A program made the position numbers and the translations under genes. From Phyllobacterium zundukense (GTDB taxonomy: Bacteria; Pseudomonadota; Alphaproteobacteria; Rhizobiales; Rhizobiaceae), in the NCBI RefSeq assembly GCF_025452195.1, contig NZ_CP104970.1:372001-436000 (forward strand): 64,000 bases of DNA, read 5' to 3'. The notes below the pieces were generated by a model. That model was not told where the DNA came from. It made no database searches and saw nothing but the letters and a program-made list of their open reading frames with translations. Positions 17,294-26,137 of this stretch are shown here, piece by piece (the stretch's first letter is position 1; each line of letters starts with the position of its first letter).

Positions 17294-18121
17294 CTAGGCG
17301 GATTTGGGTTGGTCGGCTTCGCCGCGCATGATGGACTTTGCAAATGAGACAAGGACCGCCGCGGCCTCAGAAACCTTTTCCGGAAGAAGGGCGTGGCCAG
17401 CTCCATAAATGATTTCCAATGTCGTGAGATGGCCGACACGGTCTCGCAGGAAGTCTTCTTCGGGAACGGGGGCGATCTTGTCAAATTCCGGGGCGACATA
17501 AAGGACCGGCAGATTTTTGCCGACTTCGGTCCAGCTGCTGTCCGCCGTCGCATTTGTGGCTGCGAGCTGAAATTGAGAGACCTCTGTGTGCCACCCGCTT
17601 AACCAGAGGGAAGCATCGTGCCCCGGAGCGAAGAAGTCGCGCTGCAAATAAAACAGGCGATCTGCGTCCGGCTTGGAATTGTCCGATACGACATTCACAG
17701 AAATCAACAGTTCGGGCGATATCGTACTGCCGATAATAGCAGCAAGAAGTCCGACGGATCTGGTCATCGAAGGCCAATGGTGGGCAAGAACCCGCGCGAC
17801 CCAGTTGCCGAATGCGTGGCCGACCACAAACAAAGCTTCGGGTTTTTCCGGCGCACAATCAGCTTCGATGGCAGCAACGACATCGGCGGCAAGATCGATC
17901 AATGTGATGCCTTCGGTCGGGCCTGTGCTTGCGCCTATGCCGCGGGGCTGCGGTCGCAAAACGCGGAATCCCGCCGCAGCAATCATGGGGGCAATTTCAT
18001 CAAAATCCGAAGCGCCTCTCGCCAGCGAGGGGAGCAGGACAATACGGGGGCCTTTACCTTCGACAAAAAGTTCGACCTGACCTTCAGGGGTCGGGATCAG
18101 TTTGCGCTCGAGTTTCGACAT
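17294..18121 (-). CDS. Alpha/beta hydrolase with Ala at the nucleophile position
   Basis: A 275-residue alpha/beta-hydrolase-fold protein. The oxyanion-side strand (IVLLPSLARGASDFDEIAP), RPQPRGIGAST, the nucleophile-elbow sequence VVGHAFGNWVAR and C-terminal PVLYVAPEFDKIAP and YGAGHALLPEK are in the right order. The elbow reads G-H-A-F-G, so Ala (GCA) occupies the place of the catalytic Ser, Asp or Cys, although the late His is kept. It is therefore not a standard esterase. It may have a non-hydrolytic role or use a different mechanism. It follows the GST gene, 114 bp apart, and may share its transcript. Confidence 0.85.
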   Translation of the reverse strand: MSKLERKLIPTPEGQVELFVEGKGPRIVLLPSLARGASDFDEIAPMIAAAGFRVLRPQPRGIGASTGPTEGITLIDLAADVVAAIEADCAPEKPEALFVVGHAFGNWVARVLAHHWPSMTRSVGLLAAIIGSTISPELLISVNVVSDNSKPDADRLFYLQRDFFAPGHDASLWLSGWHTEVSQFQLAATNATADSSWTEVGKNLPVLYVAPEFDKIAPVPEEDFLRDRVGHLTTLEIIYGAGHALLPEKVSEAAAVLVSFAKSIMRGEADQPKSA

Positions 18122-18235
18122 TTTTGTAATCCTGTTTTGGTGGAATCCGCAGTCGTCGTGGAGATCGTAAGCTATAGTCCTTGTACGAAGCAGCAGTATG
18201 GACCGTTGTCATTGCCGCGGCAAAATCTTGCTTTC

Positions 18236-18859
18236 CTACTGAGGCTTCGCGCTGTCGAAAAATCTGGTAGAGGCCAAAGAGGGCCGTGACTTTATAGATT
18301 GATGCCAGTTGGACAGTGCCGGGTATTTTTCCCGCCAGCCGAGCTTCGGAAACCGAAAGTCAGTGTATTCAGCAACGATAGCCAGGGTAATTGACGACAA
18401 CCCAAAGGGTTGTTGGGCAAGTCCTGCCTCGACTGTCGCCTCCAGATTTGTCCATATCTTACTTGCCTTCAAATTGAAGGCGTTAATGAGCGCAATCTGC
18501 TTTGTCTCCTTGAGAGATTCGATCCGCCATTGCACCAACAGGTCAAGAAAACCATTGCACAGCGCATGCAGCCGAAGCTCTTCAATTCGCCGCTCCGACG
18601 AGGAGGGAATGAGTTTAGCACCACCGGCCATATGATCGAGGTACTCGATGATTACCAGGCTATCGTAAAGCACGGTCCCGCCATCCAGAACGAGGGTTGG
18701 GAGCTGCCCAAGCGGGTTGTATGGCAATAAAGCCGGGTCGGGCTTACTCGGCGCAACGCGCGTCGGGATCGTTTCCAACCTGTCGCCTAGTCCGAGCTCA
18801 TGTGCACTTACGATGACTTTTCTTACGAATGGCGATGTCGATGACCAATATAGTCTCAT
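18236..18859 (-). CDS. Glutathione S-transferase family protein
   Basis: A 207-residue cytosolic GST-like protein. The N-terminal thioredoxin-like domain starts with LYWSSTSPFVRKVIVSAHELGL, a bacterial beta/zeta-like pattern with Ser residues near the active site. It has YNPLGQLPTLVLDGG (cis-Pro loop) and LYDSLVIIEYLDH (the Asp/Ser glutathione contact). The C-terminal helical domain includes LSSITLAIVAEYTDFRF. Its substrate is unknown. It is the first gene of a leftward pair with the alpha/beta hydrolase. Confidence 0.88.
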   Translation of the reverse strand: MRLYWSSTSPFVRKVIVSAHELGLGDRLETIPTRVAPSKPDPALLPYNPLGQLPTLVLDGGTVLYDSLVIIEYLDHMAGGAKLIPSSSERRIEELRLHALCNGFLDLLVQWRIESLKETKQIALINAFNLKASKIWTNLEATVEAGLAQQPFGLSSITLAIVAEYTDFRFPKLGWREKYPALSNWHQSIKSRPSLASTRFFDSAKPQ

Positions 18860-19190
18860 GAAGAAAAACTCCTTAGGCTCTTAATCCGGAACATTGATCG
18901 ATGCTCGCCTGTGACCAACGTTGTTCCCTTAGTGAACAGCTTGCGATCACTCCAAAGCGCAGGTTCATCGGATCGATCATCAAGCGCATCTTCGCCCGAG
19001 TGCGATCGGTTCGATAGAATTGGAAAGCCGTGGGTATATGAAAGCTCCGCCGCCGTCTCCGATGACGTCGCAATAATCCAAATCCAGCCGCGCAAACGTC
19101 CTATCGGGCCGGGTTGCGAGCGCTTATGCTTCCCAAGGTCTTCGGCTTACAGGGAGTAAAGTCGGCGGCTTACAGGGAGGAGGATCTCAC
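18860..19190. other. Divergent intergenic region between GST and the ABC importer operon
   Basis: No gene is recognised. It must hold the GST promoter and the promoter of the importer operon. Close to 19191 a 14-base direct repeat (CGGCTTACAGGGAG at 19143-19156 and 19166-19179) duplicates the Shine-Dalgarno region of the binding-protein gene. Confidence 0.5.
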
Positions 19191-20363
19191 ATGCGTTTCG
19201 TAACAAAGTGCATAATCTCTGCAGTCATGAGTGCTTCACTTGTGGCAGTCAGTCATGGAGCGGAAGCCAAGCAAAAGGTGAAGATCGCATGGGTGGGGCC
19301 GTTGACAGGCGCCCTATCGGCCTACGGCTTGGGCGGCCGCAATTCCGCGGAACTGGCCATTCAAGTGATGAACGCGAATTCAGCGGCTAACTACGACTAT
19401 GAGCTCGTGGCGCTCGACGATGAATGCAAACCGAATGTCGGGGTCCAGGTTGTGACCAAGGCAGCGGTTGACCGGTCGATTATTGCGGCAATACCGTTCT
19501 ACTGCTCTTCAACTGCGATGGCGGCAATTGACATTTTCAACCGTTACAAGCTGCCGATGGTTGTATGGGCGGCTGTGCTTCCAGAAATTACCTATGGCAA
19601 TAACTATCCCGAGGTGCATCGCGTAACGGGTGCGCTGATTGGTCAGAACAAGGTCGGCGCAAAGTTCATGAAGGATGCGGGTTATAAGACCTTCATCTCC
19701 TTTGCTGACTCTACCGACTTTGGCAAATCGACCACGAAATATTTTAGCCTCTATACCGGCGAGGAAGGCGGCAAAATCCTTGCGGGTTTCAGTGTCCCGC
19801 CGGATCAGCAGGATCTTTCCGCTGAGCTTACAAAAGTAAAAGAGCTGAACCCTGAAGTGGTTTACTTCGGAGGGCTGGTCCCCCTTGGCGCCAGACTAAG
19901 AACGCAAATGGAGAAGCTGGGGATCAAGGCGCAGTTTGAAGGCAATTCTGCGATCATGGGTGATGCTTATATCACGGCGGTGGGACCAGAGTTGGCAGAA
20001 GGCACAATTGCGTTCTACGACAGCCCCTCACTCTCGCAAACAGCCGGCGGTAAGTTTTTTCTAGAGAAATACCAAACAGCTGGCTTTAAAGAGGCGCCCG
20101 AAGCCTACGGCCATTTCTCTTACGCTGCGACGATGCTTGTTCTGGAGGCGATCGAGAAGGTTGGGCCAACAAGAGCTGCCGTGACCGCGGAGCTCGGTAA
20201 GACGAAAGATCGCCCGTCCATCGTGGGACCCATCACCTTCGACGATCATGGTCAAAACGTAACGCTTCAGACCACCAAATACATAGTTCAGGACGGCAAA
20301 TGGATCGTTTGGGAAGATAGCGAATATGCGAGCGGAAAGCGGAAGTTGAAGAATCTGGAGTGA
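19191..20363 (+). CDS. ABC transporter substrate-binding protein (branched-chain amino acid/amide type)
   Basis: A 390-residue periplasmic binding protein with a signal peptide ending near SHGAEA. The LivJ-type opening VKIAWVGPLTGALSAYGLGGRNSAELA, LDDECKPNVGVQVVTKA and the hinge region AGYKTFISFADSTDFGKSTT are visible. It starts at an ATG with GGAGGAGG nine bases upstream. It heads a seven-gene operon that includes both permeases, both ATPases and an M20 peptidase, so the ligand is probably a peptide-like or N-acylated amino acid. That ligand is inferred from the operon only. Confidence 0.93.
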   Translation: MRFVTKCIISAVMSASLVAVSHGAEAKQKVKIAWVGPLTGALSAYGLGGRNSAELAIQVMNANSAANYDYELVALDDECKPNVGVQVVTKAAVDRSIIAAIPFYCSSTAMAAIDIFNRYKLPMVVWAAVLPEITYGNNYPEVHRVTGALIGQNKVGAKFMKDAGYKTFISFADSTDFGKSTTKYFSLYTGEEGGKILAGFSVPPDQQDLSAELTKVKELNPEVVYFGGLVPLGARLRTQMEKLGIKAQFEGNSAIMGDAYITAVGPELAEGTIAFYDSPSLSQTAGGKFFLEKYQTAGFKEAPEAYGHFSYAATMLVLEAIEKVGPTRAAVTAELGKTKDRPSIVGPITFDDHGQNVTLQTTKYIVQDGKWIVWEDSEYASGKRKLKNLE

Positions 20364-20421
20364 CGCCGATGCCGGTACTCTGTGCCCTCGTTAATTTCCA
20401 TCACGTGAACAGGACAGTAGC

Positions 20422-21333
20422 ATGGCCACTTGGATCCAACACATAATAAACGGCCTCATGCAAGGCACCGTCTACGGGCTTGTTGCGATGGGATTCACGA
20501 TCTTTTTCGGTGTGATGAACGTCATTAAGTTCTCCCATGGGGATGTCTTCACGTTTGGCGCATTTGGGGGTCTGGTTGCCGTATGGATGGCCGATGCAAT
20601 CGGCTTGCCGATTTGGTGTCAACTCCTGCTCGGATTCACAGTGGCAATCTTGTTGGCCAGTGTACTGGGAGCCTTGATCTCCAGAGTGCTCATTCTTCCG
20701 CTGCGCAATGCGCCGCCTCTCAACATGCTTCTTATGACCATGATGGTTGGAACCGCGATCCGCGAAAGCATTCGTCTGTTCTTTCCGAACGGGTCCAATC
20801 CGCAACGCTTCCCTTCGTTGTTGCCAGCGGGAGGATATGAGTTTCTGGGAGCTCATGTGCGATTGGACGGAATGCTCCTGATCTGTGGCGGGGTGGGATC
20901 AATCGCCCTCGTCTATCTGATTATCAACAGAACGCGGTTCGGGTTGGCGATGCGTGCTGTGGCTGAAGACTTAGAGACTGCCAGCATGATGGGAATTAAT
21001 TTTGAACGTATTGCGCCTCTTACCTTTGCGCTCGGATCCATGACGGCGGGGTTCGCCGGCATCATGTATGGAATCTACTACAGCGAGGTCAGCTACAACA
21101 TGGGCTTGTTACTGTCTGTCATAGGTTTCTCAGCTGCAATTGTCGGCGGCTTGGGAAACATTTGGGGGGCGATCCTCGGAGGATATCTTTTTGCTGCTTT
21201 GCAGACTTTGGTTGTCGCAGCGACGCCCTCTCTGAGTGAATACAAGAACGTAATAGGATTCGCGATAATGATCATACTAATTACGTGGCGGCCCACCGGC
21301 TTATTGGCCGAGCGTACCAGTGAGAGAGTATAG
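20422..21333 (+). CDS. Branched-chain amino acid ABC transporter permease (LivH type)
   Basis: A 303-residue inner-membrane permease with about eight hydrophobic segments. The N-terminal LMQGTVYGLVAMGFTIFFGV and VIKFSHGDVFTFGAF are characteristic of LivH, and the cytoplasmic coupling loop reads TRFGLAMRAVAEDLETASMM. It ends in the GNIWGAILGGYLFAAL helix. Stop and next start are two bases apart, so it is translated together with the LivM-type gene. Confidence 0.93.
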   Translation: MATWIQHIINGLMQGTVYGLVAMGFTIFFGVMNVIKFSHGDVFTFGAFGGLVAVWMADAIGLPIWCQLLLGFTVAILLASVLGALISRVLILPLRNAPPLNMLLMTMMVGTAIRESIRLFFPNGSNPQRFPSLLPAGGYEFLGAHVRLDGMLLICGGVGSIALVYLIINRTRFGLAMRAVAEDLETASMMGINFERIAPLTFALGSMTAGFAGIMYGIYYSEVSYNMGLLLSVIGFSAAIVGGLGNIWGAILGGYLFAALQTLVVAATPSLSEYKNVIGFAIMIILITWRPTGLLAERTSERV

Positions 21334-21335
21334 CC

Positions 21336-22496
21336 ATGTATATATTTGATACGGCGCCAAGGCGAATTGCAGCCCTGCTGGCTACATTGATTGTGGCGAC
21401 CGGCGCTTTGTCGGCAGTCATTCAGATAACGGACGAGACGCTCTTCATTGTTGTGTTGCTCGTCATTATCGCCGGGACGTGGCTTGCGCATCGCGCAGGA
21501 TTACTGCTTGGGGCGGAACTTGCAGCTAAGGAAAAACCAAATTTACTTCTTGCCGGTCTCCTGGTGTCCGCAATTGTTTTGATCGTCGCCTTGCGCGAAG
21601 ATATCTTCGGATTGCTGATGCTTGCAACTGTCCTCATCTATGTTCTTGCTTGTTTCGGCCTGACAATCCAGATGGGGTTCGCTGGATTGACGAATTTCGG
21701 GGCCGCTGCCTTTATGGGGACCGGTGGTTACACGGTCGCAATGCTTGGACGCTTCGGCGAGGTGCCGGGCTTGATATCCTTGATTTGTGCAGGTGCGGTC
21801 TCCGTCGTGATTGGATTTATTTTGTTGGCCCCGGTTCTTCGAACCCGAGGGCACTATGCTGCGCTGACCACCCTGGCGTTCAGTGTCATGTTCACGGTTT
21901 ATGTAGAGGCAAGTGATGTGCTCGGCGGCCCGCAGGGAATTAAGGTCCCAGGCCTGGTGCTCTTCGGCTGGGATTTCAGCAAAGACATTCTCTTGGGTGG
22001 TTATACCTTCAACTCGTTTGCAAACTATGTGATTTTGACCGGGGGCCTGGTCGGATTATCCGGCCTGCTACTCGGATTGATGAACCGGTCCTGGATCGGC
22101 GTGTGGCTGGACGTGGTTCGACTGGATGAAACAGCAGCCTCGATCTTTGGTTTGCGCGTCTGGTATTGGAAGCTCCTCGCCTTCACCCTGGGTAATTTTC
22201 TGCTCGGGCTGGCAGGGGCGATCTATGCGCAAATGACCGGCTTTATCGCGCCTGCGAATTTTCAGCTGGGCGACAGTCTGGCCATTGTGTCGATCCTCAT
22301 TTTGGGAGGCGTTGGAAACATATGGGGCATCCTTCCCGCGACGCTTTTGGTCGTGCTGCTGCCGGAGAAGCTCCAGATTGTTCAGGAGTATCGTTTCCTC
22401 ATATTCGCGTTGGTGGTGGTGTTCGTCCTTATTGTGCGCCCTTCCGGGCTATTGCCTCGACGACTGCGCCGCTTGCAGGAAGGTGCCACAGCATGA
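21336..22496 (+). CDS. Branched-chain amino acid ABC transporter permease (LivM type)
   Basis: A 386-residue polytopic permease, longer than LivH because of extra N-terminal helices. GLTIQMGFAGLTNFGAAAFM and TRGHYAALTTLAFSVMFTV are LivM signatures. The coupling loop around SWIGVWLDVVRLDETAASIFG contacts the ATPases, and GGVGNIWGILPATLLVVLLP follows. Its stop overlaps the next start as ATGA at 22493-22496. Confidence 0.93.
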   Translation: MYIFDTAPRRIAALLATLIVATGALSAVIQITDETLFIVVLLVIIAGTWLAHRAGLLLGAELAAKEKPNLLLAGLLVSAIVLIVALREDIFGLLMLATVLIYVLACFGLTIQMGFAGLTNFGAAAFMGTGGYTVAMLGRFGEVPGLISLICAGAVSVVIGFILLAPVLRTRGHYAALTTLAFSVMFTVYVEASDVLGGPQGIKVPGLVLFGWDFSKDILLGGYTFNSFANYVILTGGLVGLSGLLLGLMNRSWIGVWLDVVRLDETAASIFGLRVWYWKLLAFTLGNFLLGLAGAIYAQMTGFIAPANFQLGDSLAIVSILILGGVGNIWGILPATLLVVLLPEKLQIVQEYRFLIFALVVVFVLIVRPSGLLPRRLRRLQEGATA

Positions 22497-23269
22497 ATGA
22501 TACCGTCCTTGCAACCCGTGGCTTGACCGTGCGTTTTGGCGGCTTGTTGGCCCTGAACGACCTCAATATCTCCATTTCAAGGGGAGATGTCATCGGCCTT
22601 ATCGGCCCGAATGGATCGGGAAAAACCACGTTTTTCAACACGATCAGCGGCTTGGTTCGGTCCAGCTCCGGATCGATTACCTTCGAAGGTTCCGACACCA
22701 CGAAAGTGAAGGTTGACCAGCTCGCATCGCGAGGCCTGGCGCGGACATTTCAGCGCTCGCGGCTTTGCCTCCCCCTCTCGGTCTTCGACAATATCGCCAT
22801 TGGAGCGCAGGAACGCGTCTGTAGCACCTTGTGGCACAACATAGTGCGACGCTCTGCTTTCCACGCTGAACTTCGCCACCTCACGCAGGAGATCGAGGAC
22901 TTGCTTGCCAAATTCGATGATGGCCTGGCCAAGAAGATGTTTGCGCAAGCTGAAACACTCGGGATGATTGATCGCAGACGGGTTGAGATTTGCCGCGCCC
23001 TTCTTGGAAAGCCTTCGCTGCTTCTCCTCGACGAGCCATCTGCGGGGATGACGCACGACGAAACGAACCAGCTTATGGATGAAATCCTGGCGATCCGACC
23101 AAAATTCGGAAACCCGACAATTGTGATTGTCGAGCATGAGATGGGTCTCATCGAGCGCGTCACCGACCACTGCATCGTTTTGAACTATGGACAGAAGATT
23201 TGCGAAGGAACCTTTAAACAGGTGGCAGCCGATCCTGCAGTCCGACGCGCATATTTGGGGGAGTCATGA
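22493..23269 (+). CDS. Branched-chain amino acid ABC transporter ATP-binding protein (LivG type)
   Basis: A 258-residue ABC ATPase. The start at 22493 overlaps the preceding stop and gives MNDTVLATRGLTVRFGG. Walker A is GPNGSGKTT, the Q loop lies in the TFQRSRL region, and Walker B is SLLLLDEPSAGMT, with the H loop in IVIVEHEMGLI. The signature region is unusual: where LSGGQ-type residues are expected the protein reads MIDRRRVEICRALL, so the signature is weak. It overlaps the LivF-type gene by four bases. Confidence 0.9.
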   Translation: MNDTVLATRGLTVRFGGLLALNDLNISISRGDVIGLIGPNGSGKTTFFNTISGLVRSSSGSITFEGSDTTKVKVDQLASRGLARTFQRSRLCLPLSVFDNIAIGAQERVCSTLWHNIVRRSAFHAELRHLTQEIEDLLAKFDDGLAKKMFAQAETLGMIDRRRVEICRALLGKPSLLLLDEPSAGMTHDETNQLMDEILAIRPKFGNPTIVIVEHEMGLIERVTDHCIVLNYGQKICEGTFKQVAADPAVRRAYLGES

Positions 23270-23985
23270 ACCCGATTCTTACAGTTCGCGGCGTTTACAC
23301 CGCCTATGACAGCGTCGACGTTCTGACGGGGGTCGATATAGATGTTCTGCCGGGACAGATAACCTGCATTCTCGGGGCAAACGGGGCGGGCAAGTCGACT
23401 TTGATCCGATCGATCCTGAGGCTCACACCGCCCCGGGCCGGTACCGTCACTTTCAACGGAAACACCCTCGACAGATTGAAGACCCACGAGATTGTTCGTC
23501 TCGGTATTGGCTGTATCCCCGAAGGCCGCCGGATCTTCGGTCGCATGACCGTTGAAGAAAATCTCCACGTCGGCGCTTACAATGAGCCATCCAGCGCCAA
23601 AATTCGCGCCCGTTTGGAGCGCGTGTTTCAGATCTTTCCGCGCCTGAAAGAACGCGAAAAGCAGATTGCAGGCACCCTGTCAGGCGGCGAGCAGGCAATG
23701 GTGTCGATCGGACGCGGATTAATGACGGACCCGCATATGCTCATCATCGACGAACCGTCGCTGGGGCTCTCACCGCTCTTCGTGCAAGAAAACTTCAATG
23801 TCATTCGCGACATCGCAAAAACCGGCGTCACCGTGCTCCTGGTCGAGCAAAACGTCAATCAAACCCTCGCCATTGCCGACTATGGATATGTCCTGCTGCA
23901 AGGCCATGTCATCGTCAAAGGATCAGCAGACTACCTCAGGTCAAATACCGAGGTGCAGCGCGCTTACTTCGGAGGATTGAAATAG
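23266..23985 (+). CDS. Branched-chain amino acid ABC transporter ATP-binding protein (LivF type)
   Basis: A 239-residue ABC ATPase. It has Walker A GANGAGKST, the signature LSGGEQAMVSIGRGLM, Walker B MLIIDEPSLGLSP and H-loop position replaced by Gln in VLLVEQNVNQTL, as is normal in LivF. GIGCIPEGRRIFGRMTVEENL is the family-specific segment. It pairs with the LivG-type ATPase at the inner membrane and overlaps that gene by four bases. Confidence 0.94.
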   Translation: MNPILTVRGVYTAYDSVDVLTGVDIDVLPGQITCILGANGAGKSTLIRSILRLTPPRAGTVTFNGNTLDRLKTHEIVRLGIGCIPEGRRIFGRMTVEENLHVGAYNEPSSAKIRARLERVFQIFPRLKEREKQIAGTLSGGEQAMVSIGRGLMTDPHMLIIDEPSLGLSPLFVQENFNVIRDIAKTGVTVLLVEQNVNQTLAIADYGYVLLQGHVIVKGSADYLRSNTEVQRAYFGGLK

Positions 23986-24034
23986 ACCGTTGAGCACCAG
24001 CCATCCCATACGCCGCAAAAACCGTGACGCGACA

Positions 24035-24292
24035 ATGCATCCAAATCTTGTCCCATTTGAAGACAGCAATCGCCAAGCACCGCAGGACTTCAGCTTTCTG
24101 TCACTGATCGGCGATCAGTTGCCTGAGGGACCGGCCGAAAGATGTAATGACTATGGTTTGGCGTGCGTTTGTGTCATGGCCCCAGACGAGGCCGTCCTCC
24201 GGGTTCATCTGATCGGCGAGCCCCCCGGAGCCCATCTCTTAGCTTTTCACGGCCGATGCGGCCGCCAAACCGGAGTTTTTGATGTCCCATGA
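24035..24292 (+). CDS. Small hypothetical protein in the importer operon
   Basis: An 85-residue reading from the ATG at 24035 (or 100 residues from a TTG at 23990) fills the gap between the LivF-type gene and the M20 peptidase and overlaps the peptidase start by 11 bases. It is mildly acidic with several Cys (CNDYGLACVCV) and no transmembrane or signal segment. No family is recognised. Support comes only from position and the overlap; the ribosome-binding site is weak, and it may be untranslated spacer. Confidence 0.35.
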   Translation: MHPNLVPFEDSNRQAPQDFSFLSLIGDQLPEGPAERCNDYGLACVCVMAPDEAVLRVHLIGEPPGAHLLAFHGRCGRQTGVFDVP

Positions 24293-25667
24293 ATTCTCTC
24301 TACAACGTGCCATCGACTACGTGGACAATGGTGCATTGATACGCGATCTTGCGAGCCTGGTTGCCCGGCCCTCCGTCAGTCAGAATGAGGGAAAGCCGGA
24401 AAATCTTATGGCCTATCTCACAGAAGATATCGGGCCGCTGCTAAACCGCTACGGCTTTGCTACCGAGATCCACGAAAACCCGCTACGCGGGGGCGCGCCT
24501 CTGCTTGTGGCGAGTTATGTCGAAAATAGAGCTTCACCAACGGTGCTCATGTATGGACACGGCGATGTGTGCAACGGCGAGCAGCATCGCTGGCGCGACG
24601 GTTTGCGGCCTTTTGAACTGGTTCAGGAGGGCGACCGGCTGTATGGCCGGGGAACGGCGGATAACAAGATCCAACATTTGATAAATGTGGTGGCTTTAGG
24701 CCTCCTTCTTGAAACCAATGGCAAGCTTGGCTTTAACGTAAAGTTCCTATTGGAAATGGGAGAAGAAAAAGGCTCTCATGGCCTGCGCGAGTTTGTGACC
24801 GCCAAGCGGAACGAGCTTGCTGCTGATGTCTTCATCGCTTCAGACGGCCCCCGTCATTCACCAGCGACTCCAACTGTCTTTTTGGGATCCAGGGGGACTA
24901 TCGCATTCGAAATGGTCGTACGACTGCGGGACAGCGATTCTCATTCGGGTAACTTCGGTGGGCTGCTGGCTGATCCCGCGATCATTCTTGCCCACGCCAT
25001 CGCAAGCATTGCGGACGCGCGAGGGGTGGTTCGCATTCCCGAGTGGCTACCAAATAGCCTGACAGATGATATCCGTGAAGCGCTTGTAGATCTTCCGCAT
25101 CCGTTAAATGATCCTCATTGGGGCGAGCCTTACCTCACGCCGCCAGAGCGAGTCTATGGCTGGAATTCGTTCTCGATCCTTGCGACATCTTCGGGATCTA
25201 TTGACGCTCCGCAATCAGCCATCTCTGGTGAAGCCAGGGCCATTGGACAGTTGCGCTTCGTCGTGGGCACCGAAATGAAAGACATCTTGCCTTCCTTGAG
25301 GCGACACCTCGACGCCCATGGCTTCCGAATGGTCAAACTTTCGCAGATTGACGAGCCGTTCAAGGCCACCCGGCTTTCGCCCGGCCATCCCTGGGTGCGC
25401 TTCGTTTGTGACTCGATCGAGAAAACCATTCACAAGCGCCCCCACGTCCTGCCAAATCTTGGAGGCTCGCTGCCGAACGACATCTTTGCCGACATACTCG
25501 GATTGCCCACAATCTGGATACCTCATTCCTACGCCGATTGTGGACAACATGGGCCTGACGAGCACGCCTTGCTTTCGATCGCGCGCGAGGGAATCAAGAT
25601 AATGACCGGCATTTTTCTCGACATTGGCAAATGCGCACCAGGTCGTAGCCGCCATAGGGAGGCGTGA
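24282..25667 (+). CDS. M20 family metallopeptidase (dipeptidase/ArgE-DapE type)
   Basis: A 461-residue two-zinc peptidase from the ATG at 24282, the end of the importer operon. Motifs in order are MYGHGDVCNG (first metal His and Asp), GRGTADNK (bridging Asp), EMGEEKGSHGL (catalytic Glu pair), ASDGPRHS, DSHSGNFGG (dimerisation-domain His) and the late metal-ligand region around WIPHSYADCGQHGPDEH. It is of the long CNDP/DapE-like form, with no signal peptide, so cytoplasmic. It probably hydrolyses the compound imported by the preceding transporter. Confidence 0.92.
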   Translation: MSHEFSLQRAIDYVDNGALIRDLASLVARPSVSQNEGKPENLMAYLTEDIGPLLNRYGFATEIHENPLRGGAPLLVASYVENRASPTVLMYGHGDVCNGEQHRWRDGLRPFELVQEGDRLYGRGTADNKIQHLINVVALGLLLETNGKLGFNVKFLLEMGEEKGSHGLREFVTAKRNELAADVFIASDGPRHSPATPTVFLGSRGTIAFEMVVRLRDSDSHSGNFGGLLADPAIILAHAIASIADARGVVRIPEWLPNSLTDDIREALVDLPHPLNDPHWGEPYLTPPERVYGWNSFSILATSSGSIDAPQSAISGEARAIGQLRFVVGTEMKDILPSLRRHLDAHGFRMVKLSQIDEPFKATRLSPGHPWVRFVCDSIEKTIHKRPHVLPNLGGSLPNDIFADILGLPTIWIPHSYADCGQHGPDEHALLSIAREGIKIMTGIFLDIGKCAPGRSRHREA

Positions 25668-26137
25668 TAACAATCGGCTGCACTTCTGCTAAGGCTGCTG
25701 CCAGCAATTCACCTCTGAAGGAGGGTCATCGCCGGCGCGAGAGTTCAGCGTGGCACACCCCAACGATTCCCGCGGCGGCAATCGCGTTCGGGCCGAATGT
25801 GCTGCAACAGGGCTGCGTCTAGTTTCCCGATCAGGAGACGAGATTCCCGGACAAATTCAACTTGCACTAGCCTCCCAAGGCAATGTGGTTGCCGTCGAAC
25901 CTGTTTCGACGGCAGCCACATCTTGTGGTCCTGAAGACAGGCGGGGTGTGAGGATAGAAAGCATCAATATTCCGGGACGGAGTGCGCGACGACAGCGCGA
26001 CAACCATCCAGTCCAGTTTCCGGAATGCGAGCTGCCGGCAGCGTGACGCCACCCCCTCTCTACTCATTCCAAAAACATTTAAACCGACTGCATAGCTGTC
26101 GGTTACAGTGGTTGCGAATCCAAATCGACGCTTTTGG
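25668..26137. other. 470-bp gap with nothing recognised
   Basis: Short open stretches exist on the plus strand but none shows family features or a good start. It marks the boundary between the importer operon and the leftward restriction-modification block, so one end of a transferred segment may lie here. No tRNA or repeat was seen. Confidence 0.4.

Noticed and set aside
18873..19159. Possible LysR C-terminal fragment between GST and the importer operon
   Set aside because: Similarity is limited to a few residues (GKPWVYESSAAVSDD) and no HTH or start was found.
22322..22492. Upstream extension of the LivG-type ATPase
   Set aside because: It overlaps the end of the LivM-type gene by 175 bp; the ATG at 22493 overlapping the stop is the normal coupled start.
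25750..26046. 98-codon plus-strand frame after the M20 peptidase
   Set aside because: No ribosome-binding site, no motif, and composition like the noncoding flanks.
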